DNA from: Bacteroidota bacterium
Lineage (GTDB): Bacteria > Bacteroidota > Bacteroidia > Cytophagales > Cyclobacteriaceae
Direction of reading: 5' to 3'
Length of the DNA: 64,000 bases
Assembly (NCBI GenBank): GCA_016866235.1
Contig: VGMW01000001.1
Coordinates: forward strand, 496,001-560,000
This document shows positions 39,601 to 47,968 of this stretch, piece by piece. The notes below the pieces were generated by a model, which saw only the letters and a list, made by a program, of their open reading frames with translations, was not told the DNA's origin and searched no databases. The position numbers and the translations under genes were made by a program. How positions within the stretch are numbered: position 1 is the stretch's first letter; each line of letters begins with the position of its first letter.

Positions 39601-40229
39601 TCATGACCGTAGGCCGTATAAAATACTTTTCCTTTTCCGTGTGTTCTTACCCAGGTGTAGGGCTCTGTTTTTTCCCCTGGCTTATCATTCTCCTGATCTT
39701 TTTTGATGGTTCTTGTGGCCAACACCTGATTGTCGGGTTGCAACTGAGTATGGAGATAAGTTTCATCCCAGGAAGTGAAAGGCCTCAGTCCTTTCATCAC
39801 CGGATGTTCCGTTTGAACGATATCGGCTCTTACTGAATCCATGGTGTGGCGCCAAAACTGTCCGCCAACCATTTTAACATACTCCTGTGAATTTCTGAAA
39901 CAGTATGAGGCACAATGTACCGGAATCAACCCCTTGCCGGATGAAACAAAGTCCAGAAGCGCTTTCTCCTGGTCAGGTGCGATTTCATTCCAGTTGGCGT
40001 AAATCATGATAGCATCGTACCACGAAAGATTTTCAGGATTTAAATCTTTCAGGTCTTCGGTGTAGGTGAAGTTGATGCCACGCGGACCGAGGGCGGCCAT
40101 TAGCGAAGGCAGTCGATCCATGGGTCGGTGGTGACCTTGGTCGCCCAAAAACAAAACTTCAATTCTTTTTCCGCTCTGTCCAAACGTCAGCAACGGAAGG
40201 AACAAAATGACCAACAAAAATTTTTTCAT
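36603..40229 (-). CDS. ThuA / PVC-type propeller / HEAT / CARDB / azurin-like fusion protein
   Basis: This 1208-residue exported protein has the signal MKKFLLVILFLPLLTFGQ; ATG 40229 is preferred over a TTG at 40244. The order is a ThuA domain (about 20-235; VLFLGDQGHHRP), a PVC-type membrane-dehydrogenase beta-propeller (about 270-640; LTWDERGRLFV, LFLQDTDGDDVAD), HEAT-like repeats, a CARDB module (VEILNQGTKNLDTG...NERNNFF) and a C-terminal cupredoxin. The last has azurin-type copper ligands: His in MQHNLVIV, then CTFPAHWRLM with Cys, His and Met. No CxxCH haem motif is present. It is the last gene of a sugar-type operon; probably a periplasmic copper-linked sugar oxidation or binding protein. 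Confidence 0.85.
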   Translation of the reverse strand: MKKFLLVILFLPLLTFGQSGKRIEVLFLGDQGHHRPMDRLPSLMAALGPRGINFTYTEDLKDLNPENLSWYDAIMIYANWNEIAPDQEKALLDFVSSGKGLIPVHCASYCFRNSQEYVKMVGGQFWRHTMDSVRADIVQTEHPVMKGLRPFTSWDETYLHTQLQPDNQVLATRTIKKDQENDKPGEKTEPYTWVRTHGKGKVFYTAYGHDENTWSQSGFHDLLFNAVLWVVPQEARVAFEARSPKPFEYREARLPNYEQRPGKQLQQMPLTPEESMKHIQVPPQFRLELFAAEPNVQHPIALTWDERGRLFVLITKDYPNERKDSGGGDYILMCEDTNGDGQADRFKKFADGLSIPTGMVFANGGLIVSQAPDMLFLQDTDGDDVADVKKKLFTGFGTFDTHAGPSNLHYGFDNWIWGCVGYSGFKGKLQEGDSLKFGQGFFRFKPDGSRMEWMTSTSNNTWGFSFNETNDVFGSTANNSHGWYMAIPNSYFNSDGRTENGSRSTDTHRDMKPITTKVRQVDAFGGFTAAAGHNFYTARAFPKKYWNQMAFVAEPTGHVLHQNNLIRRGTDYYDAESFNLMAGADEWFSPVFAETGPDGAVWVADWYSFIIQHNPVPQGFDNGTGNAYETDLRDYTHGRIYRVSHRKAAPYVPLALNRSNVNGLLTALGSDNMFWRMQAQRLLVERGNKDVLPQLAELVASTKVDEIGINPTAVHALWTMKGLDGLDEATLNVALRHPQPEVVKNALKTMDPGANTTKKILESGLLNHRDELVVLNALLLLSKSTITPEAEQAIFKKLDELGGSEDRWFPDAFSCVFTAENGKLMKKYLKRLGLERRTDKTNEVKAIQEEKETPVGKKELVEGVDLVVKSVKVEPSSPAVRERINVSVEILNQGTKNLDTGKFVPFYVRFEGNGLKQEQLSRNFKGGIPAGKSVWIEKNINGPWVGNLAFSTDIPGDYSLTVQIDRNGEVAEGNERNNFFRQTVRFSDPPTVGQFGLLRAVRGYASVASADSLVSVMKLAERLPEQDRKALYKAAADGWNFRKKNVKISAGSKAYLLALKSPDENQKKLMEAWGVVKPAATAAARVIRIKTIKDAMKFDLTEFTVKPGENIELVLENPDAMQHNLVIVKPGNQEKVGKAADKMLQDPKGVEKNYIPSLPEVLFYTPLVNGGQIYRLRFKAPAAAGDYPFICTFPAHWRLMQGVMKVRQ

Positions 40230-40240
40230 GGAATTAGGTT

Positions 40241-41362
40241 TCAAAGTGCGTTAAAATCAGGAATCTGAATGATTTCGCCTCCTTTTAGGGCGGACTGATG
40301 GGCGAGAATGCCTACAGACGTCCAATTGGCGGATTGTGCAGCATTGGGGAAAGGATCACGGTTTTCCATCAAGGCCGTAACAAATTCATGGGCGAGGTGC
40401 GGGTGTGAACCGCCATGACCTGCTCCCTGGGTGAAGCTCAAATGGGTATTGTCAGCAATATCATAAACACCCTTGGTGGTGAAAGGCTGAATGGGCTCTG
40501 GTAACAAATGCGCATAATCCGGTACCGTAACTTTTCTAGGGATCTCATGTTCCGGAAGTTTTGCCGTGTGCAGCACATGCTGCTCATGTTCAATCAGCGA
40601 CCATTCAAAGGATTTTTGACTGCCGTATACTTCAAAACTTTCACGGTATTGACGCGCAACATCAAACAACGAGCGATATACATAAGCGCTCAGATCGCTG
40701 TTTTTGAATTTGATGTGTGCCGATTCAATGGCGAATGGGGATTGATGAATTTTGGCCAATTCTTCCCGTATGGTACCAGATCCAAAACTAGACACATAGG
40801 CAGCGTCAAGTTTTAGCAGACCCGCTACAGGCCCGACACAGTGCGTTGCATAGTGCATTGGAGGTAAACCAGGCCAGTAATCGGGCCAACCGTCCATATC
40901 CTGTTGATGAGAAGCCTTTAGAAACTGAATTTTACCAAGTTCTCCTTTTTGATACAGCTCTTTTACATAGAGAAATTCTCTTGAGTAAACCACCGTCTCC
41001 ATCATCATATATTTTTTACCGGTGGACTTACATGCTTTTACAATCTCCATGCATTCCTCAACGGTGGTGGCCATTGGAACGGTGCAGGCAACATGTTTTC
41101 CAGCATACAATGCCTTGAGCGACTGCTCGGCATGATTGGGAATCGGAGAATTGATGTGAACAGCATCGACTGCTTTGTCATGCAACAATTCATCATAGTC
41201 CGAATACCGCTTCTCAATATTAAAAGCCTTTCCAATGGCCTCCAGTTTATCTTTCGATCGTTGACAAACGGCATACATGTTTGTGTTGGGATGTCGTTGA
41301 TAAATGGGAATGAACTCGGCTCCAAAGCCCAGTCCAACGATGGCCATATTGATCTTTTTCAT
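40241..41362 (-). CDS. Gfo/Idh/MocA-family oxidoreductase
   Basis: The protein has 373 residues. The Rossmann N-terminus (INMAIVGLGFGAEFIPIYQRHPN) is followed by the cofactor-side HVACTVPMATT (a variant of the EKP motif without the usual Glu-Lys) and the C-terminal domain with GHGGSHPHLAHEFV. It is NAD(P)-dependent, acting on sugar-like substrates. Its start overlaps the stop of the isomerase gene by four bases (ATGA), so the pair is translationally coupled. The ThuA fusion follows 11 bases later. Confidence 0.9.
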   Translation of the reverse strand: MKKINMAIVGLGFGAEFIPIYQRHPNTNMYAVCQRSKDKLEAIGKAFNIEKRYSDYDELLHDKAVDAVHINSPIPNHAEQSLKALYAGKHVACTVPMATTVEECMEIVKACKSTGKKYMMMETVVYSREFLYVKELYQKGELGKIQFLKASHQQDMDGWPDYWPGLPPMHYATHCVGPVAGLLKLDAAYVSSFGSGTIREELAKIHQSPFAIESAHIKFKNSDLSAYVYRSLFDVARQYRESFEVYGSQKSFEWSLIEHEQHVLHTAKLPEHEIPRKVTVPDYAHLLPEPIQPFTTKGVYDIADNTHLSFTQGAGHGGSHPHLAHEFVTALMENRDPFPNAAQSANWTSVGILAHQSALKGGEIIQIPDFNAL

Positions 41363-42192
41363 AGTAGGGATTGTAGGTGTTTAAAACTGTCGCGCATCAG
41401 GTCTGATTCAGACACAAACATTTTGCGCCAAATGTTTGCTGCTGAAAGTTTAGGACTGAATGCTTCAATACTCAGCATGCCTTCGTAATTGATTTGATGA
41501 AGGGTTGATAAAATTTCACGGAAATTAATATGTCCTTGGCCAAGCGTTGACCGATCGTTTTCTGAAAGCTGCACATGAACGAGCCAGGGTGCTAAATGGT
41601 GAATGGCTTCGGTAAGGCTTTTCTCCTCAATGTTTGCATGAAAGGTGTCGAACATTACCTTACAGGCCGGGTGGTCAACTCTTTTGATAAGTGCAATAAG
41701 CTCTTCCGAACAGGTAACCAGGTAACTCTCAAAACGGTTGAGATACTCTAACCCTAGAACAATCCCTTGGTTTTGCGCATACTCAGCAAGTTCCCTTAGG
41801 TTATCAGCAGCCCATCCAAGTTCCTCCTCACGAGCAGGCTTTCCGGTGAAGACACCCAGCGCGGAGTGGAAGGGTCCGGTCAACAGCTTTGATCCCAGCA
41901 CCGCCGCACAATCAATGGCCATCTTATTCCTTTCAAGAGTTTTAGCTCTTAGCCCTGCATCTGAACTGATCTGGTTGAATTCCGGTCCATTTAAGGTCAC
42001 GGCCACCGGACGTAGTCCAAGCTCTTCCAGTTTCTTTCTCCATGGCCTCCAATAGGATGGGTCGGTTCGGAAAATTGGGATTTCAACTCCCTCAAAACCG
42101 ATAGAGCGAATCTCTTCCAATACAGGAAAAAGGGTTTCATTGATTTCTGTCCCCCACAAAAGCAAATTCATTCCGACAATATTTCTATTCAT
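41359..42192 (-). CDS. Sugar phosphate isomerase/epimerase (xylose isomerase-like TIM barrel)
   Basis: The protein has 277 residues and an AP_endonuc_2/IolE-type TIM barrel. Metal-site residues are recognisable in IVLGLEYLNRFES (Glu), KVMFDTFHANIEE (Asp/His), LVHVQLSENDRST (His) and MLSIEAFSP (Glu). It is predicted to be a keto-sugar epimerase or isomerase of the tagatose-epimerase kind. First gene of the three-gene operon, overlapping the oxidoreductase by four bases. Substrate unknown. Confidence 0.92.
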   Translation of the reverse strand: MNRNIVGMNLLLWGTEINETLFPVLEEIRSIGFEGVEIPIFRTDPSYWRPWRKKLEELGLRPVAVTLNGPEFNQISSDAGLRAKTLERNKMAIDCAAVLGSKLLTGPFHSALGVFTGKPAREEELGWAADNLRELAEYAQNQGIVLGLEYLNRFESYLVTCSEELIALIKRVDHPACKVMFDTFHANIEEKSLTEAIHHLAPWLVHVQLSENDRSTLGQGHINFREILSTLHQINYEGMLSIEAFSPKLSAANIWRKMFVSESDLMRDSFKHLQSLL

Positions 42193-42304
42193 GGATTCGG
42201 CTTTACTTGCAAATACGAGTTTTTGAACAGAAATTCAAATTCAAGCGGATGTAACCGGATGAGAATTTCTTTTTTCGGTCCGCCCTTAACCACATTAATT
42301 TCAA

Positions 42305-42691
42305 ATGAGAAACCCCTTTCACCTTTTGCTGGTCCTACTGATTATTTTTGCTTCTGCTGGTCAGGTTTATAGCCAGTCTGCCGTGAGCAAAAAACTTCGC
42401 CATGTCGTTATGTTTGGTTGGAACCAGGATGCCGATCCTGCTCAGATTTCAAAGATTGTGGATGCCTTTGGTGCTCTTCCATCTAAAATTGCTCTGATAA
42501 AGGGTTATGAGTGGGGAACCAACAATAGCCCCGAAAAATTGAACCAGGGTCTTACCCATTGTTTTTTTCTGACGTTTAATTCCGAGGCTGATCGTGATGC
42601 CTATCTGGTCCATCCGGCGCATCAGGAGTTTGTGAAGCTATTAAAACCTGCTCCCGCCAAAGTCACGGTTTTGGACTACTGGACCAATTAA
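42305..42691 (+). CDS. Exported Dabb-domain protein
   Basis: The protein has 128 residues. A signal peptide (MRNPFHLLLVLLIIFASAGQVYSQ) precedes a stress-responsive alpha/beta-barrel (Dabb) domain: KLRHVVMFGW, then KGYEWGTNNSPE, and CFFLTFNSEADRDAYLVHPAHQEFV. Such ferredoxin-like dimers are small catalytic or binding proteins of mostly unknown role. It is divergent from the isomerase operon with a 112-base gap. Confidence 0.9.
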   Translation: MRNPFHLLLVLLIIFASAGQVYSQSAVSKKLRHVVMFGWNQDADPAQISKIVDAFGALPSKIALIKGYEWGTNNSPEKLNQGLTHCFFLTFNSEADRDAYLVHPAHQEFVKLLKPAPAKVTVLDYWTN

Positions 42692-42818
42692 AATTCCACA
42701 CAATCTTTAGTGTGTCCGGCAGGGCTTATTCTTCTGCGGGTTCCTTATTTTCGTGCCAATTAAGGTTCGGTTGACTTGAATTTTTATTTTGGTTCAAACC
42801 GAGATGCCTGCGCTAAAC

Positions 42819-43727
42819 ATGACCTCGTTTCAAACAAGCCATCTTCGATCCCTGGAGTCCGAGGCGATATTCATTTTAAGAGAGGTTGTAGCGCAGTTTA
42901 AAAATCCAGTTCTCTTATTTAGTGGTGGTAAGGACTCCATCACACTTTTTCATCTTGCACAAAAAGCATTCTATCCTTTACCTGTACCTTTTTCGCTGCT
43001 TCACATCGATACCGGACATAACTTTCCTGAAACCCTGGCGTTCCGAGATGCTTTGGTTGAAAAATTCGGTCTTCGTCTGATCATACGAAAAGTACAAGAC
43101 ACAATCGCTGAACGCGGTTGGCAAGAAGCGCAGGATCGATTCCCAAGCCGCAACTGGCTCCAGACCTTTACTTTGCTGGATGCCATCCGGGAATTTGGAT
43201 TCGATGCTTGCATTGGAGGCGGAAGGAGGGATGAAGAGCGTTCCCGGGCCAAAGAACGAATCTTTTCGGTGCGCGATTCGGAAGGAAAGTGGGATCCCGG
43301 TCTTCAGCGCGTTGAACTCTGGAATATTTTTAACGGCAGAATTCATCAAGGGGAGAATGTCAGGGTATTTCCGATTAGCAACTGGACAGAGTTGGATGTC
43401 TGGGAGTTTATCCAAAAGGAAAAAATCGAACTGCCCTCCATCTACTTTGCGCATCAGCGTCAAATGATATTATGGAAAGATAAATGGCTTGCTGTTTTTC
43501 CATCACTGAAAATTGAATCCACTGATCACATTGAAACACTTTCTGTGCGCTACCGAACCGTTGGCGATATGACCTGCACTTCTGCCGTTCCCAGTCATGC
43601 CTCCAATGTGAAGGAAGTGATCCAGGAACTTCAAAATACAAGAATCAGCGAGCGCGGTCAGACCAGAATCGACGATCAGGTCACTGATGCAGCAATGGAG
43701 GATCGTAAGAAAATGGGTTATTTCTGA
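42819..43727 (+). CDS. cysD: Sulfate adenylyltransferase subunit 2
   Basis: The protein has 302 residues from ATG 42819 (MTSFQTSHLRSLESEA), chosen because it matches the family N-terminus; the open frame reaches a TTG at 42789. The PP-loop is LLFSGGKDSITLFHL, and HIDTGHNFPETLAFRD, GGGRRDEERSRAKER and FPISNWTELDVWEFI are family hallmarks. The catalytic subunit makes adenylylsulfate from ATP and sulfate with CysN. Followed by cysN after 9 bases. Confidence 0.95.
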   Translation: MTSFQTSHLRSLESEAIFILREVVAQFKNPVLLFSGGKDSITLFHLAQKAFYPLPVPFSLLHIDTGHNFPETLAFRDALVEKFGLRLIIRKVQDTIAERGWQEAQDRFPSRNWLQTFTLLDAIREFGFDACIGGGRRDEERSRAKERIFSVRDSEGKWDPGLQRVELWNIFNGRIHQGENVRVFPISNWTELDVWEFIQKEKIELPSIYFAHQRQMILWKDKWLAVFPSLKIESTDHIETLSVRYRTVGDMTCTSAVPSHASNVKEVIQELQNTRISERGQTRIDDQVTDAAMEDRKKMGYF

Positions 43728-43736
43728 TTGCTGAAT

Positions 43737-44951
43737 ATGGAGGTGCTTCGATTTCTTACAGCAGGAAGTGTGGACTCAGGCAAGAGCACTTTGATCGGTC
43801 GACTTTTGTTTGATAGCAAGAATATCCCTGACGATCAGTTACAGGAGCTCTCTTCTCTATCCGGTGGTCAACCAAATCTTGCACTTGTTACCGATGGACT
43901 GCGCGCCGAACGGCAACAAGGCATCACCATTGATGTAGCCTACCGTTACTTTTCATCACATAAAAGGAAATTCATTGTCGCCGATGCCCCTGGTCATCAG
44001 GAGTTTACCCGAAATCTTTTTACCGGCGCCAGCAACTGTGCCTTAATGGTCATTTTGATTGAGGTCAATCGACCATTTACCGAACAGACGCGACGTCATT
44101 GTATGGTTGCTGCACTGTTGGAGATTCCGTTGGTGGTGGCTGTCAATAAAATGGACTCGGTTGATTACAGCGAACAACTTTTCAACGAGTTAAAGGAAAA
44201 ATTTATCACGACCATGGCTTCGCTCCGGATGCGAGAGCCTGAATTTATACCGGTCAGTGCCGTAAAAGGTGATAATGTGGTGGAAAGATCAGCCAACATG
44301 TCCTGGTATAAGGGTCAAACCCTTTTAGAATTTTTGGAAGCTTTCCAGGTTAGAGAAAATGAGACGGCATCTGTGTTGCGTCTCTACGTTCAAAATGTTC
44401 TTTCTGTCCAAAAAAATGAGAAAGCCATAACCGGTCGTATTCAGCGTGGGGCAATAAAGGCTGGGGATCTGATTATTTCAGCCAATACAGGTGAAAAGTA
44501 CACGGTAAAAAACATCTTTTCACTCGGCGAAAAATCAGAACAAGCCAATTCGGGCGACAGCGTTACGCTTACTTTTGAAGAGGATAACATGTGTAATCGG
44601 GGCGAACTTCTTTGTAAACCTGGAGAAGGACCAAGTCCGATCAATGAATTCATCGCAACCATTTGCTGGTTTGATGATTCGATGCTAGAGGCAGGTACAC
44701 AATTTTTGCTTCAGTATGGCACAAACCTGGTTCCCGCAGTTGTTCGTTCCATCAACTCAAAAACAGATATCCATTCTTTTCAGCAAATTGCCTGCTCCAA
44801 TGTCATATCCATGAATGATGTTGCAGAGGTATCCATAACAACGGAACAACCCGTAACGCTCGAGGCCTATTCCGCGCTCCAACAAACCGGTGTGGGTATT
44901 CTGATTGACACCCACAGCAACCGAACCGTCGCAGGAATTCTTAGAAGATAA
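43737..44951 (+). CDS. cysN: Sulfate adenylyltransferase subunit 1 (GTPase)
   Basis: The protein has 404 residues from ATG 43737 (MEVLRFLTAGSVDSGKS), preferred over the TTG directly after the cysD stop. GTPase motifs: GSVDSGKST (P-loop), the switch region ERQQGITIDVAYRYF, DAPGHQEF and NKMD, followed by EF-Tu-like beta barrels. GTP hydrolysis drives sulfate activation with CysD. No APS kinase domain is fused. The next ORF starts directly after its stop. Confidence 0.95.
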   Translation: MEVLRFLTAGSVDSGKSTLIGRLLFDSKNIPDDQLQELSSLSGGQPNLALVTDGLRAERQQGITIDVAYRYFSSHKRKFIVADAPGHQEFTRNLFTGASNCALMVILIEVNRPFTEQTRRHCMVAALLEIPLVVAVNKMDSVDYSEQLFNELKEKFITTMASLRMREPEFIPVSAVKGDNVVERSANMSWYKGQTLLEFLEAFQVRENETASVLRLYVQNVLSVQKNEKAITGRIQRGAIKAGDLIISANTGEKYTVKNIFSLGEKSEQANSGDSVTLTFEEDNMCNRGELLCKPGEGPSPINEFIATICWFDDSMLEAGTQFLLQYGTNLVPAVVRSINSKTDIHSFQQIACSNVISMNDVAEVSITTEQPVTLEAYSALQQTGVGILIDTHSNRTVAGILRR

Positions 44952-45857
44952 ATGTCAGAAGAACCAATCACCAATTCACCCCACCCATCAGGAACCCCGT
45001 CTGAGGCAACCCGCTGGAAGACCTTGGCCAGGTTGATTGCCTATTCAGTTGGTCTGGTCCTGATCATTTCTTTTTGGTTCGCATGGTCTGATGAAGGTTT
45101 TTCCGGATTGAACAAAACAGATTTTACTTTTTTGCTGGTAGCAGGGTTCCTGGCTCAGTTGGTCGATGGCGCGTTGGGAATGGGCTATGGAATCACCGGC
45201 GCAACCATTCTACTTTCTTCCGGCGTCAATCCTGCCATGATCAGTGCCGGCATCCATACTTCAGAGTTATTTTCATCCGGGCTCTCCGGCTATTCACACT
45301 ATCGTTTTGGAAACGTGGATAAAAATTTGTTCCGTCAGCTCCTTGTTCCCGGAGTAATCGGCTCAATCATAGGAGCAATTCTCATCATCGTTCTGGGTAA
45401 TGAACTTGGTTCAATGGTCAGGCCACTGCTTGCTGCATATACGCTATTCATGGGAGTTACACTTTTGGTGCGTGCTTTCCGCACCATCCAGCACGAAAAG
45501 GATTTTAATAATTACCGTGTACTGGCAGGTGCTGGTGGTTTTCTGGATGCTTTCGCCGGCGGCGGATGGGGACCGGTAGTTACCTCCACCCTGATCTCAA
45601 AAGGACACACCCCAAACACCACCATCGGTACAGTAAGCCTCACTGAATTTTTTGTCACGCTTGCCTCCTCCATAACCTTTGTCTTCTTTCTTGGCATCAG
45701 CCACTGGCAGGTTATCGCAGGCCTCATTCTCGGTGGCCTGATCGCTGCACCGGTTGCTGCATTAATCGCAGGACGAATCCCGCGTAAAATCGCCATGGTT
45801 TCACTGGGTATCCTGGTAGTGATCTGGAGTGCTCGGATTCTATTCACGCTTCTCTGA
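44952..45857 (+). CDS. TauE/SafE-family sulfite/organosulfur exporter
   Basis: This 301-residue membrane protein has about eight TM helices and the family repeats (LVDGALGMGYGITGATILLSSG and FLDAFAGGGWGPVVTSTLI). Its ATG directly follows the cysN stop, so it belongs to the sulfate-activation operon. It may export sulfite or another sulfur anion, or take part in sulfate uptake. It is a second, different copy of the family in this window (the other is at 21363). Confidence 0.9.
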   Translation: MSEEPITNSPHPSGTPSEATRWKTLARLIAYSVGLVLIISFWFAWSDEGFSGLNKTDFTFLLVAGFLAQLVDGALGMGYGITGATILLSSGVNPAMISAGIHTSELFSSGLSGYSHYRFGNVDKNLFRQLLVPGVIGSIIGAILIIVLGNELGSMVRPLLAAYTLFMGVTLLVRAFRTIQHEKDFNNYRVLAGAGGFLDAFAGGGWGPVVTSTLISKGHTPNTTIGTVSLTEFFVTLASSITFVFFLGISHWQVIAGLILGGLIAAPVAALIAGRIPRKIAMVSLGILVVIWSARILFTLL

Positions 45858-45946
45858 ATTCCTGAAATCAGCGCTCGGAACGGTTTGATGGAGGTTTCCT
45901 TTTGACCTTAAAAGGTTAAATTTACCTGACACCTTATTACGACTGC

Positions 45947-47908
45947 ATGAAAAAAGTATTTAAAGTACTAGGTCTATTTTTTCTTGGGCTGGTTACAGCC
46001 TGTACACTTTTGTTGGCCTTTGTCTATCTACGTTCAATGGTCAATTCCTCCAACAATATGGCCTTGCTTGGTCCGGAGGCTCCTGTGTTGATCTCCGGCA
46101 AACAGTCATTCAGGGATTTGAATAAAAATGGAAAGCTTGATCCCTATGAAGACCATCGAAAACCTGTTGAAGATCGTGTGACGGATTTGCTTTCACAGAT
46201 GACCATCGAGGAAAAAGCAGGCGCTATGTTTATCCCTATGGCAGCCATGAATGAGGATGGTTCCCTGAGTGAACACACCACCATTACTAATCCGTTGTCA
46301 CTCGCTTTTGAATCCAATTCCGCTCTCGTTGTAAAAAAGCATATAAATCATGTGAACACGCTTCAATCGCCTTCACCCCGAGCCATGATCTTGTGGCACA
46401 ACCAAATTCAAAAATTAGCGGAACGAACCCGCCTTGGTATTCCGGTGACGCTTGCCACCGATCCAAGACACGGTGTAGCCAACACGGTTGGAGCCAGCAT
46501 CGTCACTCCGTTTTTTTCTGCATGGTGCACGCCACTCGGTCTGGCAGCCATTGGTGATACGGCTTTGGTCAGGGAATTTGGAGACATTGCCCGCCGCGAA
46601 TACCTGGCCATGGGTTTCAGGTTGACGCTTTCTCCTATGGCTGACCTGGCTACCGAACCAAGGTGGGGTAGAATCAATGGTACATTTGGTGAAGATGCCA
46701 ACCTCGCCGCTAAACTGACCAAAGCCTATATCCTTGGTTTCCAGGGAGATTCCATAGGTCCCGGCTCGGTTGAGTGCATGGTGAAACATTTTGCGGGTGG
46801 TGGTCCACAACTGGGTGGCAGAGACGCTCATTTTCCACCCGGCAAACAGAATTATCCCGGCAACAATTTTAAATACCACCTCATTCCATTTGAAGAGGGA
46901 GCTTTTCCTGCAAACGCAGCTCAGGTAATGCCATACTATGGGATTCCAGTCGGGCAAACCGGTGAAGACGTTGGCTTCGGTTACAATAAGTCGATCGTTA
47001 CGGGAATGTTGCGCGAGCAGTATGGATTTCAGGGAATCATCTGCACGGATTGGGGTTTGGTCTCTGATGTTTCCTTTGCAGGCATCACCATTAAACCTGC
47101 CTCCGCACACGGCGTCGAAAATCTTTCTATTCCTCAGCGCGTACAAAAAATTTTGGATGCGGGTTGTGATATGTTTGGAGGCGAAGCTATACCGGAAGTA
47201 GTGGTGGAGTTGGTTAAATCCGGTCAAATCCCGGAGGCGCGATTGGATGAATCTGTAAGGCGGATTTTAAAAGAAAAATTTAAACTCGGCTTGTTTGATA
47301 ATCCCTATATCGAATTGAGAGGGGAGAACTACGTCAATCGTCCGAATTACCGAAAGAAGGGCGAAGAATCTCAGCGCAGATCTCTGGTGTTGCTGAAGAA
47401 TGAATCCATATTGCCGCTGAAAAATGGTGTGAAAGTTTTCTACAGCGGATTTTCTGAGGAGGCAATTGCCTTGCAGTCCGATGCTGTGGGTTCTGCGGAA
47501 GAGGCTGATGTGGTGGTGATTAAAATTAAAACCCCTGAAGGATCAGTGGAATACGATTACTTGCTTGAACGCGTGTTTACACCGGGTACCCTTGCTTTTT
47601 CGGCGGAGGAAGAAAGTGGACTGCTGGCACTGATGAAGCAAAAGCCAACCGTAACGGTCATCAATCTGCAGCGACCCGCCGTGATTCCGGGAGTCAACCA
47701 GCATACCCGGTCACTCATCGCTGATTTCTCCAGTCGCGACGACATCATTCTTGAATTGATACATGGTGTATTCAAGCCAGAGGGCAAGCTACCTCTTGAT
47801 CTTCCTTCCTCAATGAAGGCAGTCGAAGTTCAGATGGAAGACCTGCCCTTTGATACTGAAAATCCTTTGTATCGGTTTGGTCATGGACTCACGTACCAGG
47901 AAAATTGA
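45947..47908 (+). CDS. Membrane-anchored glycoside hydrolase family 3 protein
   Basis: The protein has 653 residues. One N-terminal TM helix (VLGLFFLGLVTACTLLLAFVY) precedes the GH3 barrel: MTIEEKAGAMF, LATDPRHGVAN, RWGRINGTFGED, VKHFAGGGPQLGGRDAHF, and the nucleophile Asp in GIICTDWGLVSD. A C-terminal alpha/beta sandwich follows (RRSLVLLKNES) and ends FGHGLTYQ. Probably a periplasmic beta-glycosidase cutting terminal sugars from oligosaccharides. Confidence 0.93.
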   Translation: MKKVFKVLGLFFLGLVTACTLLLAFVYLRSMVNSSNNMALLGPEAPVLISGKQSFRDLNKNGKLDPYEDHRKPVEDRVTDLLSQMTIEEKAGAMFIPMAAMNEDGSLSEHTTITNPLSLAFESNSALVVKKHINHVNTLQSPSPRAMILWHNQIQKLAERTRLGIPVTLATDPRHGVANTVGASIVTPFFSAWCTPLGLAAIGDTALVREFGDIARREYLAMGFRLTLSPMADLATEPRWGRINGTFGEDANLAAKLTKAYILGFQGDSIGPGSVECMVKHFAGGGPQLGGRDAHFPPGKQNYPGNNFKYHLIPFEEGAFPANAAQVMPYYGIPVGQTGEDVGFGYNKSIVTGMLREQYGFQGIICTDWGLVSDVSFAGITIKPASAHGVENLSIPQRVQKILDAGCDMFGGEAIPEVVVELVKSGQIPEARLDESVRRILKEKFKLGLFDNPYIELRGENYVNRPNYRKKGEESQRRSLVLLKNESILPLKNGVKVFYSGFSEEAIALQSDAVGSAEEADVVVIKIKTPEGSVEYDYLLERVFTPGTLAFSAEEESGLLALMKQKPTVTVINLQRPAVIPGVNQHTRSLIADFSSRDDIILELIHGVFKPEGKLPLDLPSSMKAVEVQMEDLPFDTENPLYRFGHGLTYQEN

Positions 47909-47968
47909 ATGGATCAGACTGGAACATCACTTTATCTCTTTTCACTTAAAAAAAATTAAATCTCCAAC

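Noticed and set aside
46415-47227. 270-residue open frame antisense to the GH3 gene
   Set aside because: It lies fully inside the GH3 catalytic domain and shows no family features.
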